A stretch of DNA of 64,000 bases, from NCBI RefSeq assembly GCF_950023065.1, contig NC_088681.1, positions 51,122,836 to 51,186,835 of the forward strand, given 5' to 3'. This document shows, in pieces, positions 11,330-22,800 of this stretch. The stretch's first letter is position 1, and each line of letters begins with the position of its first letter. The stretch comes from Planococcus citri. Its lineage: Eukaryota; Arthropoda; Insecta; Hemiptera; Pseudococcidae. The translations under genes and the position numbers were made by a program. Below the pieces are notes generated by a model. It had not been told where the DNA came from. It searched no databases and was given only the letters and a program-made list of their open reading frames with translations.

Positions 11330-11770
11330 CTCATCTCTAGACTTGGATTTTCACAAGCTTTTGCCCTCACTTCGCTCGGGCCTGTATGCTTCACTTTTAA
11401 TTCGAAATTGAAATTTTTATACTCACTTATTATTCAAATTTTAAAGTTGTGGTGACAAAAAAATAGACTTATGAAAAAAACACCATTTTTCATCTCTCAA
11501 AATACAAACTTTTGAAAGCTTTCGCCCTCGCTTTGTTTGGACTATTGTTTTTTTTTTCAAATTGACTTGAAAAAAATATAATGCTACAGCTCAAAAAATG
11601 CACTTATCAAATCAAAAAATTGTTTTTTTTTCACTTCTGGAAACAAGCTTTTGCCCCAACTTCGCTCAAGTTGCTTGTTTTTCATTTTGGAAATTGAAAT
11701 TTTTAAAAACTCATCATTCAAATTCTAAAATTTTGGATCAAAAGAAATGAGTAAACAAATTTTTAAAATG
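11330..11770. repeat. Three degenerate tandem copies, ~130-165 bp, with an AGCTTTTGCCC..CTTCGCTC motif
   Basis: The motif occurs at about 11352 (AGCTTTTGCCCTCACTTCGC), 11517 (AGCTTTCGCCCTCGCTTTG) and 11646 (AGCTTTTGCCCCAACTTCGC). Each is followed by a similar A/T-rich stretch containing AAATTGAAATTTTT. A related ACCCTCGCTTCGCTCC lies near 63931. These appear to be decayed satellite-like units. Confidence 0.55.
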
Positions 11771-11809
11771 TTGTTTTTATTTTTCAAAACCCAAATCAAG
11801 TAAATACTT

Positions 11810-12518
11810 GTGCTTGAGTCCAACACAGTTTTTAATCAGCGGGTGTTTTCAGACCCAAGCAAGGACCTGTGGTTGAGTCAGAAACAATTTTCATTCAGTG
11901 GGTGTTTTCAGACCCTAGTAAAGACCAGTGTTAGAGACAGACACTGTTTTCAATCATTGGGTGTTTTCAGACCCAAGCAAGGACCAGTGTTTGAGAAAGA
12001 CACTAAATCAGTGGGTGTGCTCAGACCCAAGTTAGGACCAGTGTTTGAAACAGACACAATTATAATCAGTGGGTGTTTTCAGACCCAAGCAAGGACCAGT
12101 GTTTGAGACAGACACTGTATCAGTTATCGGTGTGTGTGTTCAGACCTGAGTAAGGACCAGTGTTTGAGAAATACACTAAATCAGTGGGTGTGCTCAGACC
12201 CAAGTTAGGACCAGTGTTTGAAACAGATACAATTTCAATCAGTGGGTGTTTTCAGACCCAAGTTAGGACCAGTGTTTGAGACAGACACTGTATCAATGTG
12301 TGTGTTCAGACCCGAGTAAGGATCAGTGTTTGAGAAAGACACTAAATCAGTGGGTGTGCTCAGACCCAAGTTAGGACCAGTGTTTGAAACAGACACAATT
12401 TCAATCAGTGGGTGTTTTCAGACCCAAGTTAGGACCAGTGTTTGAGACAGACACTGTATCAGTGTGTGTGTTCAGACCCGAGTAAGGATCAGTGTTTGAG
12501 AAAGACACTAAATCAGTG
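11810..12518. repeat. Minisatellite, ~57-bp unit, first block (~12 units)
   Basis: The unit contains the phrases GTGTTTTCAGACCCAAG, AGGACCAGTGTTTGAGA and CAGACACT. From about 12120 three variants alternate in fixed order, distinguished by AGACAGACACTGTATC, AGAAAGACACTAAATC and AAACAGACACAATTTC. This gives a higher-order period of about 165 bp. The open frame through 11810-12106 only reflects unit lengths near a multiple of three and is not considered a gene. Confidence 0.9.
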
Positions 12519-13447
12519 TCCGTACAACAATGACCATGCTAATTTTGATGTGATTGTCGACCCATCCACATCCGTCACTTTTGGATGCCACATGTCAATG
12601 TGAATGTTGACCCTGTGTCGAGCTAATTGTCGATGTAATTGTCGACTGTTGTTGATCTGCATTCGTGTCAACAATTGGCTCAACACAGGTTCGAAATTCA
12701 CATCGACATGGGGCATCCAAAAGTGACGGATGTGGATCAATCGACATTCACATCAAAATTTATGTCGACCTCCTGCTTCGTATCGTTATAAAATTTGAGG
12801 TCAAGAATTCAAAATTTTTTTTCCCAAAAATTATTTCCTCTGGTGTGGCTATTGCTCATGCTGAAAACAGCATTGTCATAAAGTCCACTTCCGACGAAGT
12901 ACAGATGAAAAGTCTGTACAATCAAATAGGTGAACAGAAATTCCTTATATCAAAGATGGTGCAATACTTTATCTAAGAGTACTAAACTAATCCATTTTTC
13001 ATGTCGACATGTCAATGTTAATGTTGATGTGAAATTCGACATCAACAAATACATCCACAATATCAACATCATATCATCTACAACTCCAAACTGTGGAAAA
13101 GTGAATAATTTCATCAATGCCCTAATAAATTTGTTTTCCTCATTGAACAAGATCATATTTTTGAATGTTTACTAAACTTTGAAACACTAAAACAGAAATT
13201 TTAATTCTGATAAATTGGTCGACATAGTTGTAGATGTAAATTTCAAGCATCGAATTTCACATCTACATGTTGAGATGGCATGTCGAGGTAAGTATCAGAA
13301 ATAATGAGAAAATTTTGAAACTTTCATTTACCTGACTTTTGTATGGACAGAAGATTCCTACTAAATAATTAATTGATCACTTTTCCATCATTATGTTGGA
13401 AAAAAACGTAGTGGATGTAAATGTCGACGTTGACAATTGTTGTGCGG
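12519..13447. mobile_element. 929-bp insertion in the minisatellite, foldback-like non-autonomous element
   Basis: The repeat array stops at AATCAGTG (ends 12518) and resumes at GTGGGTGTGCTC (13448) with exactly the variant expected next, so this segment is an insertion. The ends are short inverted repeats, CCGTACAACAAT at 12520 and its near complement ending CCGCACAACAAT-like at 13447. GTG is duplicated (12516-12518 and 13448-13450). Inside are nested inverted repeats: arms of ~64 bp at about 12540-12605 and 12695-12760, and a hairpin at about 13222-13268. Many GTCGAC motifs are present. No coding capacity. The superfamily is unknown. Confidence 0.75.
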
Positions 13448-14240
13448 GTGGGTGTGCTCAGAGCCAAGTTAGGAACAGTGTTTGAAACAGACACAATTTC
13501 AATCAGTGGGTGTTTTCAGACCCAAGTTAGGACCTGTGTTTGAGACAGATGACAGACACTGTATCAGTGGGTGTGTTCAGACCCAAGTAAGGACCAGTTT
13601 GAGATAGACACTGCATCAGTGTGTGTGTTCAGACCCGAGTAAGGACCAGTGTTTGAGAAAGACACAATTTCAATCAGTGGGTGTTTTCAAACCCAAGTTA
13701 GGACCAGTGTTTGAGACAGACACTGTATCAGTGTGTGTGTTCAGACCCGAGTAAGGATCAGTGTTTGAGAAAGACACTGAATCAGTGGGTGTTCTCAGAC
13801 CCAAGTTAAGACCAGTGTTTGAAACAGACACAATTTAAATCAGTGGGTGTTTTCAGACCCAAGTTAGGACCTGTGTTTGAGACAGACGACAGACACTGGT
13901 GTGTTCAGGCCCAAGTAAGCACCAGTGTTAGAGACAGGCACTGTTTTCAATCAGTGCGTTTTTTCAGACCCATGTAAAGACCTGTGGTTGACTCAGACAC
14001 GGTTTTCCATCAGCTGTGGGTGTTTTCTGACCCAAGGAAAGACGCGTGGTTGAGTCAGAAACAGTTCTTAACACCTGGGTGTTTTCAGACCCAAGTAAAG
14101 ACCTCTTGTTGAGTCAGACACAGTTTTCATTCAGTTGGTGTTTTCAGACCCAACCAAGAACCTGTGTTTGAACCAAACACAGTTTTCAATCAGTGGGTGT
14201 TTTTAGACCCATAAGTAGAGACCTGTGGTTGAGTCAGAGT
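13448..14240. repeat. Minisatellite, ~57-bp unit, second block (~14 units)
   Basis: Continuation of the array before 12519. The variant order is kept at first, and the units then become more diverged towards 14240 (for example TTGACTCAGACACGG in place of TTGAGACAGACACTG). Decay at the outer edges and homogeneity in the middle are typical of unequal crossing-over. Confidence 0.9.
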
Positions 14241-14331
14241 TAGTTTTTTTTAAAAATGAGCAGAAATCAAAAAATGCACCCTACCACAAAATTTTAACTC
14301 GTGAAGAATTTTTGCATGTAATTTTCATTTC

Positions 14332-14505
14332 AATCAAATAATTTCACCTTTTACAACACGAACACTTTTTTATTCACGAAAAATTAAAATTACAAATACA
14401 TTAAATTTTATAAAATGAGACGCGTTTCGGTCGTCGTAGCGACCATTATCAATCACGAATGAGATGAAAACTGCGAGATACATTGTAGAAGATGTGTAGA
14501 TGCGT
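14332..14505 (-). repeat. Penelope terminal repeat (left, element 3' side)
   Basis: This 174-nt arm is the exact reverse complement of 15627-15800. On the minus strand it carries the ribozyme-like motif described at 14415-14456 in element-sense orientation. Confidence 0.85.
14415..14456 (-). ncRNA. Hammerhead-ribozyme-like motif in the terminal repeat
   Basis: On the minus strand, in order: GTGA (helix I), TTGATAA (in place of CTGATGA), helix II GGTCG/CGACC with a 6-nt loop, the conserved GAAA, then CGCGTC with a GTC cleavage triplet, and TCAT that pairs with GTGA. ACGCGT is palindromic, so helix III would be very short and could pair between two molecules, as reported for Penelope-element hammerheads. 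The C3-G8 pair appears as T-A and one extra T precedes helix II, so activity is uncertain. Confidence 0.55.
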
Positions 14506-14575
14506 TGGGAAATTATCTAAGGGAGGGAGGGGGGGGGGGGCGATAACAAGAACATGACGAAAAATGCGACGTAAA

Positions 14576-14939
14576 TTATGATCGAGGTAGGCTGGGTAGG
14601 GGTTGACTTAAAATAGAAAGCAGAGAATCGATAATGCTGTTCGGTGAAATATCATTGACCATGTTGAATTGTGTTGAATTTTCATGGCGTTTTATTTCCA
14701 AGAGTTCAAGGGTGTTGAGTCGATGTCCTTTTTCGGCTGTATGCAGTATCGCTACGCCTGAGTCAGGTATAAAGTCATGTCCTGAGTTTATTAAATGGTC
14801 CGCAAAATTACTTCTCCCAAGATGTCTGTTTTTCCAAGCTGAGATGGGTTCTTTTATCCTTATTGTAAAACTTCTCCCAGTTTGGCCTATGTAAGTTGCA
14901 GAGCAGTTATTGCAAGACAATCGATAAACGCCACCTTTT
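14576..14939 (-). pseudogene. GIY-YIG endonuclease domain of the Penelope-like element
   Basis: The frame reads GGVYRLSCNNCSATYIGQTG, the GGVY...YIG signature with the CxxC pair and following Arg-rich segment (GRSFTIRIKE) typical of Penelope endonucleases. A long His/Asn-containing tail ends at a stop at 14576. The domain nicks target DNA for reverse transcription. It is in a different frame from the reverse transcriptase just upstream; the two homologies abut at a four-T run (14936-14939), so loss of one base there explains the break. Confidence 0.8.
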
Positions 14940-15624
14940 CCATTTTCGGAATTTTGTCTCTGGCATTGCAAAGCAATGACCCTAGCGAATTCGTTGATGA
15001 GTAGGCAATTTGAGTATCACTTGTGTCGCTACTTTTGAACACCTGGACCAACTTTGAGGTTGAAGATACATGGAAATTGAATTTTTTGAACTTTTTCTTA
15101 TCCTGGTGTACTGTGTTGATCAACGTAGTGTTATTGTTGAGTAATTTTTTGAACCGTATACGATCAAGTAATTTAAATACAAGCTTTTTAGGGTATCCAT
15201 TATTTTGAGCGATGTGGATGATGGTGTTGAGCTCTTTTTTGTAGGCCTTGGTTGAGGAGAAGGGGGTATTTAACAGATGGTGTATCATATACTGGATACC
15301 AGAGGTTTGATGGGAGTGGTGATGGGCTGAAGTACTGTGGATTAAGATGTCCGTATAGGTAGGTTTTCGATAAACGTCAAATCTGCATTGATTTTCATGT
15401 AAGGAAATCGATAGGTCTAAAAAGTTCAGAGTTTTTCCCAATATTTCCATTGTGAATTTGATTGATGGAAAAATGCTGTTGATTTGTGTCAGAAATTCAT
15501 TCAATAATTGTTCGTCACCATTCCATGCACAGAAAACATCATCCACATATCGAAACCAACGAGTTACATTTTTAGCCAATGGACAAGTCGCGAAAATTAG
15601 ACCTTCTACATGTGCCATGAACAT
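14940..15624 (-). pseudogene. Penelope-like reverse transcriptase, C-terminal part
   Basis: The open frame starts next to the right terminal repeat with a stop codon immediately upstream, so the N-terminal half of the polymerase is missing. Visible motifs are the polymerase site FRYVDDVFCAW (YVDD at residues 26-29), NFLDLSI near 67-73, and DVYRKPTYTDILIH followed by a His-rich stretch and YMIHHLLNTPF, all characteristic of Penelope enzymes. The downstream linker leads directly into the GIY-YIG domain in another frame. The copy cannot encode a complete enzyme. Confidence 0.85.
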
Positions 15625-15626
15625 TT

Positions 15627-15800
15627 ACGCATCTACACATCTTCTACAATGTATCTCGCAGTTTTCATCTCATTCGTGATTGATAATGGTCGCTACGACG
15701 ACCGAAACGCGTCTCATTTTATAAAATTTAATGTATTTGTAATTTTAATTTTTCGTGAATAAAAAAGTGTTCGTGTTGTAAAAGGTGAAATTATTTGATT
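15627..15800 (+). repeat. Penelope terminal repeat (right, inverted)
   Basis: Exact reverse complement of 14332-14505. It carries the same hammerhead-like motif at 15676-15717 on the plus strand, opposite to the coding orientation of the element. Confidence 0.85.
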
Positions 15801-15848
15801 ATAAAATGTGCGAAAAAGGAGAAAAACACTACATACTAATTTTCATTT

Positions 15849-18800
15849 ACCTAATTTCATCTGATTTAAAGTTTTTTCTAGCAGTTGAGATACCTTCCTT
15901 GTTATTTCAAACGTCTCAAATTGCCTCAGTTTTCCTATATTTATGCATACGTAGATTTTTATATATTTTAAATTGGTCTTTTCTCATAATTTGTTTTCAA
16001 TTACCTAAGTACTTAGGTACTTTGCTGAATTACACTTTTTTGACAATTTCTAATTTCCCCCCCCCCCCCCTAAACATAATTTTTTCTGTTTTTTTTTCTC
16101 CTCCGTTTGGCTTCATAAATGGGTGTATTATTACCTGATTTCGTAATTATAAACATCCCCATCCCCCTCTCAAAAAAATGATAAAACGTTTCAATTTTTT
16201 GAGTTTTTAAAAATTACACATATTAGGTAGGTATAAGAAATATATTTAAATGAAGCAAAATATTTTCGGACCACTTAAACTTTCACTGACAGTGCAATTA
16301 ATCTTCTAAATTTTTTCCCATCTCAATGTTTTTCCAGCAATTGGAATCCTTCATAAATTAATTTAAAGCTAGGTTGTATTTTGATTCAATTCGAGTTAAA
16401 GATGAATCACCCATCAAATGTCCAAAATCCCAAATGTTTCAAGAAAATAGCCAAGCTCTGTTCTACCCTTTAATTCCCTCAAGGGTAAAAAATTAAATCA
16501 TTTCAATTCACAAAATCATGGTAATATACAAATGCAGAGGTCATTGACACAATCCAACATACAATATCTAATTTTCTTTTCAGTTTTCATTCTCATCAAC
16601 TAAACCTCTCTTTTCGTCGAATCACGCGCTCCTATGATAAAATATAAAACAATTACATTCTGTTCATCTTCTCTTGGTCCTCGAGCCAAAATCTACCAAC
16701 GCTCGTCCCACATGATACCCAGCATTTCATTCGGCATTGATTTTAATTTCAGCAGAATTCTTTAAAGAACTTAAACACATTGTTCGGACGACGTGGCGTG
16801 GTGGCTATGAAGAACTTAAACGGTTAAAAAGACGATTAAATAGGTAGGTAGGTACACAAGTCGATGCCAAAAGCTATTATTAATCGTCAACTATGGTAAC
16901 TCGAATGTATTTATTTTCTCCTGTCCCCTGGAGAAAGTTGAAATGAGAAAAGAGAGGGTGACACGTGGGCGAATTTCCATGGGTATGGGTAAATACCAAA
17001 TAAAAATACCCCAAAAGCTATTTATAATAAAAAAAAAACTCACGCGCTGAGAATTTTCATAATAAAGACCTGCAACTTCATCGCTATATCATCATTGATG
17101 AAGGATTACGTGTACCTAACTGTCTTCGCTACGAAATTCAATTCGCAGAAAAAATCCTCCCGATAAATTCCATTTCGAATAATATAAGTAGGAAAAAAAA
17201 GTCTAATTTCCATTATGTCACACTAATCAACGAACGAAGCGCAGATTTCGACTCGTTTTGAAAATTTCAGATAAATAATTTCGCTTTTCATCGTACAAGT
17301 ATTTTCATCGCTGCTTCAGCTTCTAAAATATCGATTAATTTAAACTCGCGTGTCGATTTGGTATTTTCTACCCTTTTTTCTTCTCTTACCCTTGCTCGCG
17401 AACGAGTTTCCTTAGGTCGATCGTCTCAAAAACAACGCTTGTTTCCGCGTTTACCTAAATTAAAGTAATTTTAAATATTACTCTGTCACGTGTGATAAAT
17501 TGCTTTTTTTCCAAACCATTCTCACCCTACCTTGTTTGGTTTTGGGTTCGGAATTTTTCTAAAAACATAATACCTACATGTGTCGTTAGGTATATGGGCG
17601 ATAAATTTATTCGATTGACGAATTTTTTTAATTAAATCGTATGTGTAAGGGAATCCCCATACGACGTATGGCTTGATTTCGAATGCATTTCATTGTGTTG
17701 CCTGCTGCTTTCACTATAACTTAGGGTATACTTGAGCAAAAGTTTCTACTTCGGAGGGTAAATTTATAGCAGAAAGTTTACCCTAAGCGAGTTATTCTCG
17801 AGCTATGACTGTAAGAGAAAAATACAGCATCTCATTTTTCCGGCAAATTATTACACAGCTAGTACGTGACATTGAGAATTTTTCATTTGGAAATAAACCT
17901 ATTTGAATTTCCCAGCATCATCGTGTAAAATTATTTTTATTCAATTTTTTTTTCGCACCGGTACGTGAACTTGAATATATTTAACGTATCGATGGTTAAG
18001 GTATCTTTTTATGTGAACGAGATATACTTTCATAGAATTTATAAAATTCCCCCCCCTCCCCCCCCCCCCCGAGTACACCTACACTGTGTAGTGTGTATAA
18101 ATATGATGTGAAATATTCATGGATATAACGTTTTACATCGTATATTTTTATTTTAATACCACTCCATTGATATTGTAGAAATGATATCTATTGATATCGG
18201 AATAAAGAAACATCGTGGCACAAATTTTTCAAGACTCGAGTTTATTTCGTATCAATTTTGATGTCACTTCACCTGTTCAGTGTGAACATAGTCTCATTGA
18301 GACATCTTTTTCCGAATTCAAAAGAAACAAAAGACTAATTATGTTATTGAAATGCTTTTTCAAAATTATACTGTCTACAAAATGGTTTGAGACTTTTTTT
18401 TTCTTGAGTGAAATAGGTATTGAATATTGTTTATTTTTTTAACTCCAACAACTTTAATTTAGGTATCGTATCTACAAAAAATCAAAATAACGTTTTTATC
18501 TGTATTCTGAGCCTTTGAAACTTATAAAGCAGTACATAAGTACTGAAAAGTTTATGGCAATTGACTAAAGCCCTTTTTCCACGGAATCCCCAATTTTTTC
18601 GATTGGGATGCTACAAAATTAGCGCTCATGGTGATTTAAAAAAAAAAAAAAAGCAGTCGTAATTACTGGAAAAATGGTATAAAAAAATGTTTAAAAATGA
18701 TCAACCAACTAAAACATTGATACAAATATTTACACAAAAATCCGGAGAAACCAGTGATGCATCACTAGAAAATTGAAAAAAAAAATACAAGAAAATAAGG

Positions 18801-19236
18801 GAGATATCACCAGAAATTCAGACAATTATAGAGTAGGTAAATCACTAACAAAAAACTTCTTCAAAAATCCTTATTAATATTGAAAAATTGGTGGAAAAAT
18901 AAAAAAAAAATGAATATGATCGTATTTCGAGAAAAATATTCTAGGAAAAAAATGACAGAAGGAAAATACAAGAGAACTCACTAGAAATTTGAATCAATAA
19001 AAATTGGTAAACGACATTATATACTAGGGGTATCTACAATTATAGAGGAGGATTACCAGAAAACTTCCTTGAGAATTTCTAAAAAAAAAAAAACTATTTT
19101 GCTTAAAAAATGACAATGAAAACAGTGAAAAAAAAATCATGAAAAAAAATTAATGGAAAGTTTGTTAGAAAAATTACTAGAAAATATGGAGAAATTTTCT
19201 TTAAAAAATTCTAATTTGAGACTAGAAATTAGTGAA
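15849..19236. other. Noncoding DNA
   Basis: Homopolymer C tracts occur near 16059-16071 and 18050-18071. 16500-17900 looks unique, moderately CpG-rich and without open frames; it may be intronic. From about 18650 to 19236 the sequence is a degenerate A-rich repeat based on phrases like ATCACTAGAAAATT and CCAGAAAA. That tract continues right of 25398, so the copia element inserted into it. Confidence 0.45.
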
Positions 19237-19241
19237 AGAAA
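19237..19241. repeat. 5-bp target site duplication (AGAAA), left
   Basis: AGAAA immediately left of the LTR at 19242 is repeated immediately right of the other LTR at 25393-25397. Confidence 0.9.
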
Positions 19242-19698
19242 TGTACGATATTTCCTTCGATACTGGAAAATATCTGACTCAAACTTAACGTCAACTAATG
19301 ACTCAAACAAAAACTAAACATCTTTCGACGAAATTAAAAATAAAAGAATTTTATTTTTAAATACAAGTCGTTGACCCGAAGGTAACAACAACAAAACTTT
19401 ACAGAGCTTAAAGCTCAACGATATAACTTTACAGTATGACGATTAACAGAATAATAACGCGTCGGATATACGTACACAACGATTTCACTTATAACTTACT
19501 TAAATAAACGATAGCCAACAGTTTACGCGATTTTACGAAAGAGGATAAAATTCACATAACTCGTAACCAACAATATCTCATTACGCTCTAACAGAATTTT
19601 ATACTCTCGAAAACGAAATACAATTTTTATTTTAATTAAATAAAAAGTTATCGATTAATATCGTTACCGTTAACGTTACTAGACCAATTTTGCCAACA
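19242..19698 (-). repeat. 3' LTR of the copia element
   Basis: On the minus strand the LTR runs TGTTGGC...TCGTACA, with TG...CA ends. It differs from the other LTR by three substitutions (at about the GACGATT, CTCGAAAAC and TACTAGACC contexts). Confidence 0.95.
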
Positions 19699-19705
19699 CC
19701 CCACC
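19699..19705 (-). other. Polypurine tract (GGTGGGG)
   Basis: A short purine run sits directly before the 3' LTR in element orientation, the expected place for the plus-strand DNA primer. Confidence 0.65.
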
Positions 19706-19855
19706 ATAAAAATATTTTCCCTAACACGCGTACCACGAACATAAACGAAAAACTTGTTGCTTATCACCGGTGTGTTTGTAAACACTACGAATAAAAAATA
19801 TTTTTACAGCAAAATTTATACTTAAAATTAACTAAAATCGACCCGAAAACTTAAT

Positions 19856-22800
19856 TTAAGCATTATACAGCGTTTCACATAATCTATCGAATACGGTACG
19901 TGTAGTGGCTTTGGTCAAAATATCGGCAAGTTGATCTGTCGAAGATACTTTTTGTAAATAAATAATCTTTTTCGTGACTAAATCGCGTACATGATGGTAA
20001 CAGACATCGATATGTCTAGTTCGCTTGGATTCTACGGTGTTCGCCACAGCAATAGCTGCATTGGAATCACAATAGATTGGTACGGTATCGATACGTACGT
20101 TCAATTCAAGAAACAAATTTCGCCAAGCCAGAACCTCTTTACCTGAAGAACTCAAAGCAACATACCCAGCTTCGCACGAAGAAAGACTAACGCAATTTTG
20201 TTTTTTCACTACCCAGTCGATAACGTTTCCATAATGCAAGACAAAGATACCTGACGTTGATTTTCGATCTAAACAATCACCTGCGAAATCCGAATTGACA
20301 AATACTCTTACTGAGTACTTATCTACTTTATCAGGTACTACATACGTTAATCGAACGTTCAACGTACTACGTAGATATCGCAAAATCCTTTTTGCATACT
20401 CGAACAGTTCTTTATTCGCCAGATGTTGGTATCTACTTAAGAAGTTGACTGAGTAAGCTATATCGGGACGAGTCCCTCTAGCTATGTAACTCAAACTTCC
20501 AAGTAGACCCCTTACTTTAGTCTCAAAACTCTTATCTAACTTAAGATTCGTTATCTTAAGATTCGGTTCGATAGGAGTAGAGATGCTGTTCGAGTTTACT
20601 AAACCATAGTCGTTTACTAATTGATTAATATACGTATTCTGGTGTACTACTAATTTATTTTCACTACGTTCTATTTCCATACCAATAAATTTCTTACACT
20701 GTTCTAGATCTCGAATACCAAAACGTTCGTTTAAACGTTTAACCAGCCACTCTATCAGACGATCGTCGCATCCTGTTATAAGAAAGTCATCTACGTAAAC
20801 GACAAAAACGCAACGAAGAGGATTTTCAGTGTCAAAATAAACGCAAGGATCGACTTTACTTCTTACAAAACCGAGCGAAAGTAAGTACTCATTCAACTTA
20901 ACGTTCCACGACTTGGGACTTGTTTTTAAACCATATAACGACCGTTTGAGAATATACACGACACCTTTCTCTTCGTTTGTCCCTTTAGGTGGGTTGAATA
21001 TAATACCTCGATTTATGTCTCCGTTAAGAAACGCTGTACTCACATCTAGCTGTCTCAACTGCCACTTGTTGACCACAGCTAAATTGAGCATCGATCGTAT
21101 TATCGGCTGATTAGGTGTTGGCGCGTATATTTCATCCAATTCATAAAAATGATTGTCTTTGAAACCACCCAACACCAATCTCGCCTTAAATTTCACCCCA
21201 CCATTCGAGTTGATTTTTTTCTTTAGAACCCACTTACTGTCTACTTTCGAATAATTCTCTTTATTTACACTTTTTTCAGATGCTGAATACCAAACGTCCT
21301 TGATCTCCATCGCTTTTAACTCTTCATCTATCGCTACACGCCAGTACTTCGCTTCAGGACCGTTTAACGCTTCCTCATACGTAAGGTCATCGACCCCAGC
21401 AAGTGCAAAACAAGCAAAATCGTCGCTACGTTCATCCGAAGATGATGCATCGATCAAACTACGATCTACTAAGTTATCACCGCTACGTTCGGCTTCACTA
21501 AGCTCATCTGGGTTTATCCAATTGGAACAACCAGGAGCTGGATCAGCGTTACATACCGGTGTAACCGTAGGTACGATATTTACATCGTTCACACTTACTG
21601 ATACCAATGTTTTTAACAGATGATCGTTAATAACATCGTGTATCTTACGCGTTTCGTCCACTTCTACACAACTCGAATTTGTGAATTTATTCCTAATTAC
21701 ATCGTATAATACATAACCTGTTTCAGTAAAGCCTAACAATACCATATCAATCAACTTTTCATCCGTTTTCTTTCTCTTTTCAGGCGGTACAAGAACTCGT
21801 GCTACGCTTCCAAATAACCTCACTCTCGATAAATCCGGCTTTCTACGATTCCACAACTTGTACAGTGACAGATCGTTTAGAGCAGAATGCGGTAAACGAT
21901 TGTACACGTAGTTTGCCGTATAAGCAGCGTAAAGCCAGAATTTATTCGTCAATCCGCCTTCGTACAACAGAGCTCGCATTTTTTCTTGGATGGTTCGGAA
22001 GAAACGTTCTATGGTGCCATTATGCTGCTTTTCATAAGGCTCACTGTTCTGCATAGATATACCTTTCTCGTCGACAAACTCTTTAAAGGTACCTCCGATA
22101 AATTCACTAGCGTTATCGCACCTGGTACGCTTAACCTTCGTATTCCATAACGTTTCACTAATATTGACATATTTTTTCAGGTGGGTACCTACTTCGGCTT
22201 TACTTCTCATTCCGAACGTTACTCCCCATCTCGTACAGTCATCTACGAAGCCAATCAAATATCGCTCGCCTTCTAGTCCTTCAGTAATAGGACCCATTAC
22301 GTCAATATGAACAAGATCGAGCGGATTCGGATACCTATACCTACTTGAATCGTAGGTATGTTTCTTTTGTTTTGCTTTACAGCAAATTTGACACTGATTA
22401 AAAGGTGGGCAATCACATCCACGTAACTCAGGAATCTTATCTAGTACCGTCTTGCTCGTATGAGCCAACCTACGATGCCAGATGTCACCTTCACCTTTTA
22501 ACTTATTCACTTTCGAGACATTAAAATTCTGATTTTTGTTTTTCAGATTTACATCACTGTTACTGCTCGTACTGGTATTTCCTATACCTACACTTGAAAC
22601 GTTCGAGTTTACACTACCAGAACCATTACCTATCGTCGTCGAGTCACTAGTATCGTCAGAAATTAACGCAGATGAATAATTTGAACAAGAATACAGAAGA
22701 GGAGGTATATTAATCATAAACTGAATCGTATATAATCCATTATCGTTAAGAACTAATCTAGATACAATGTTCCCCGCAGGATCGACCAAACGAGGATCTT

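Larger units (their letters stand above)
14331..15836 (-). mobile_element. Penelope-like element, 5'-truncated, with inverted terminal repeats
   Basis: Minus-strand remnants of a Penelope-type reverse transcriptase and a GIY-YIG endonuclease are bounded by perfect 174-bp inverted repeats (14332-14505 and 15627-15800). TAATTTTCATTT occurs at 14319-14330 and 15837-15848, a plausible 12-bp target duplication. This leaves a 36-nt tail (15801-15836) outside the right repeat. Penelope family elements are known for terminal repeats in direct or inverted array, a roughly 34-36-nt extension at one end and frequent 5' truncation, so the structure fits well. Identity of the two arms suggests a young insertion or a copy made from one template. 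Confidence 0.85.

Noticed and set aside
11810..12106. 98-codon plus-strand open frame in the minisatellite
   Set aside because: It is produced by tandem units with lengths near a multiple of three and has no start context or domain.
11810..14240. Regular ~57-bp repeats resembling a CRISPR array
   Set aside because: The entire unit is repeated without unique spacers, the DNA is eukaryotic, and there are no cas genes.
14519..14542. G-run as a possible quadruplex or regulatory site
   Set aside because: Single homopolymer-like run near the end of a mobile element with no further support; probably slippage.
21300..21623. 107-codon plus-strand frame opposite pol
   Set aside because: Antisense shadow of the integrase-reverse transcriptase linker.
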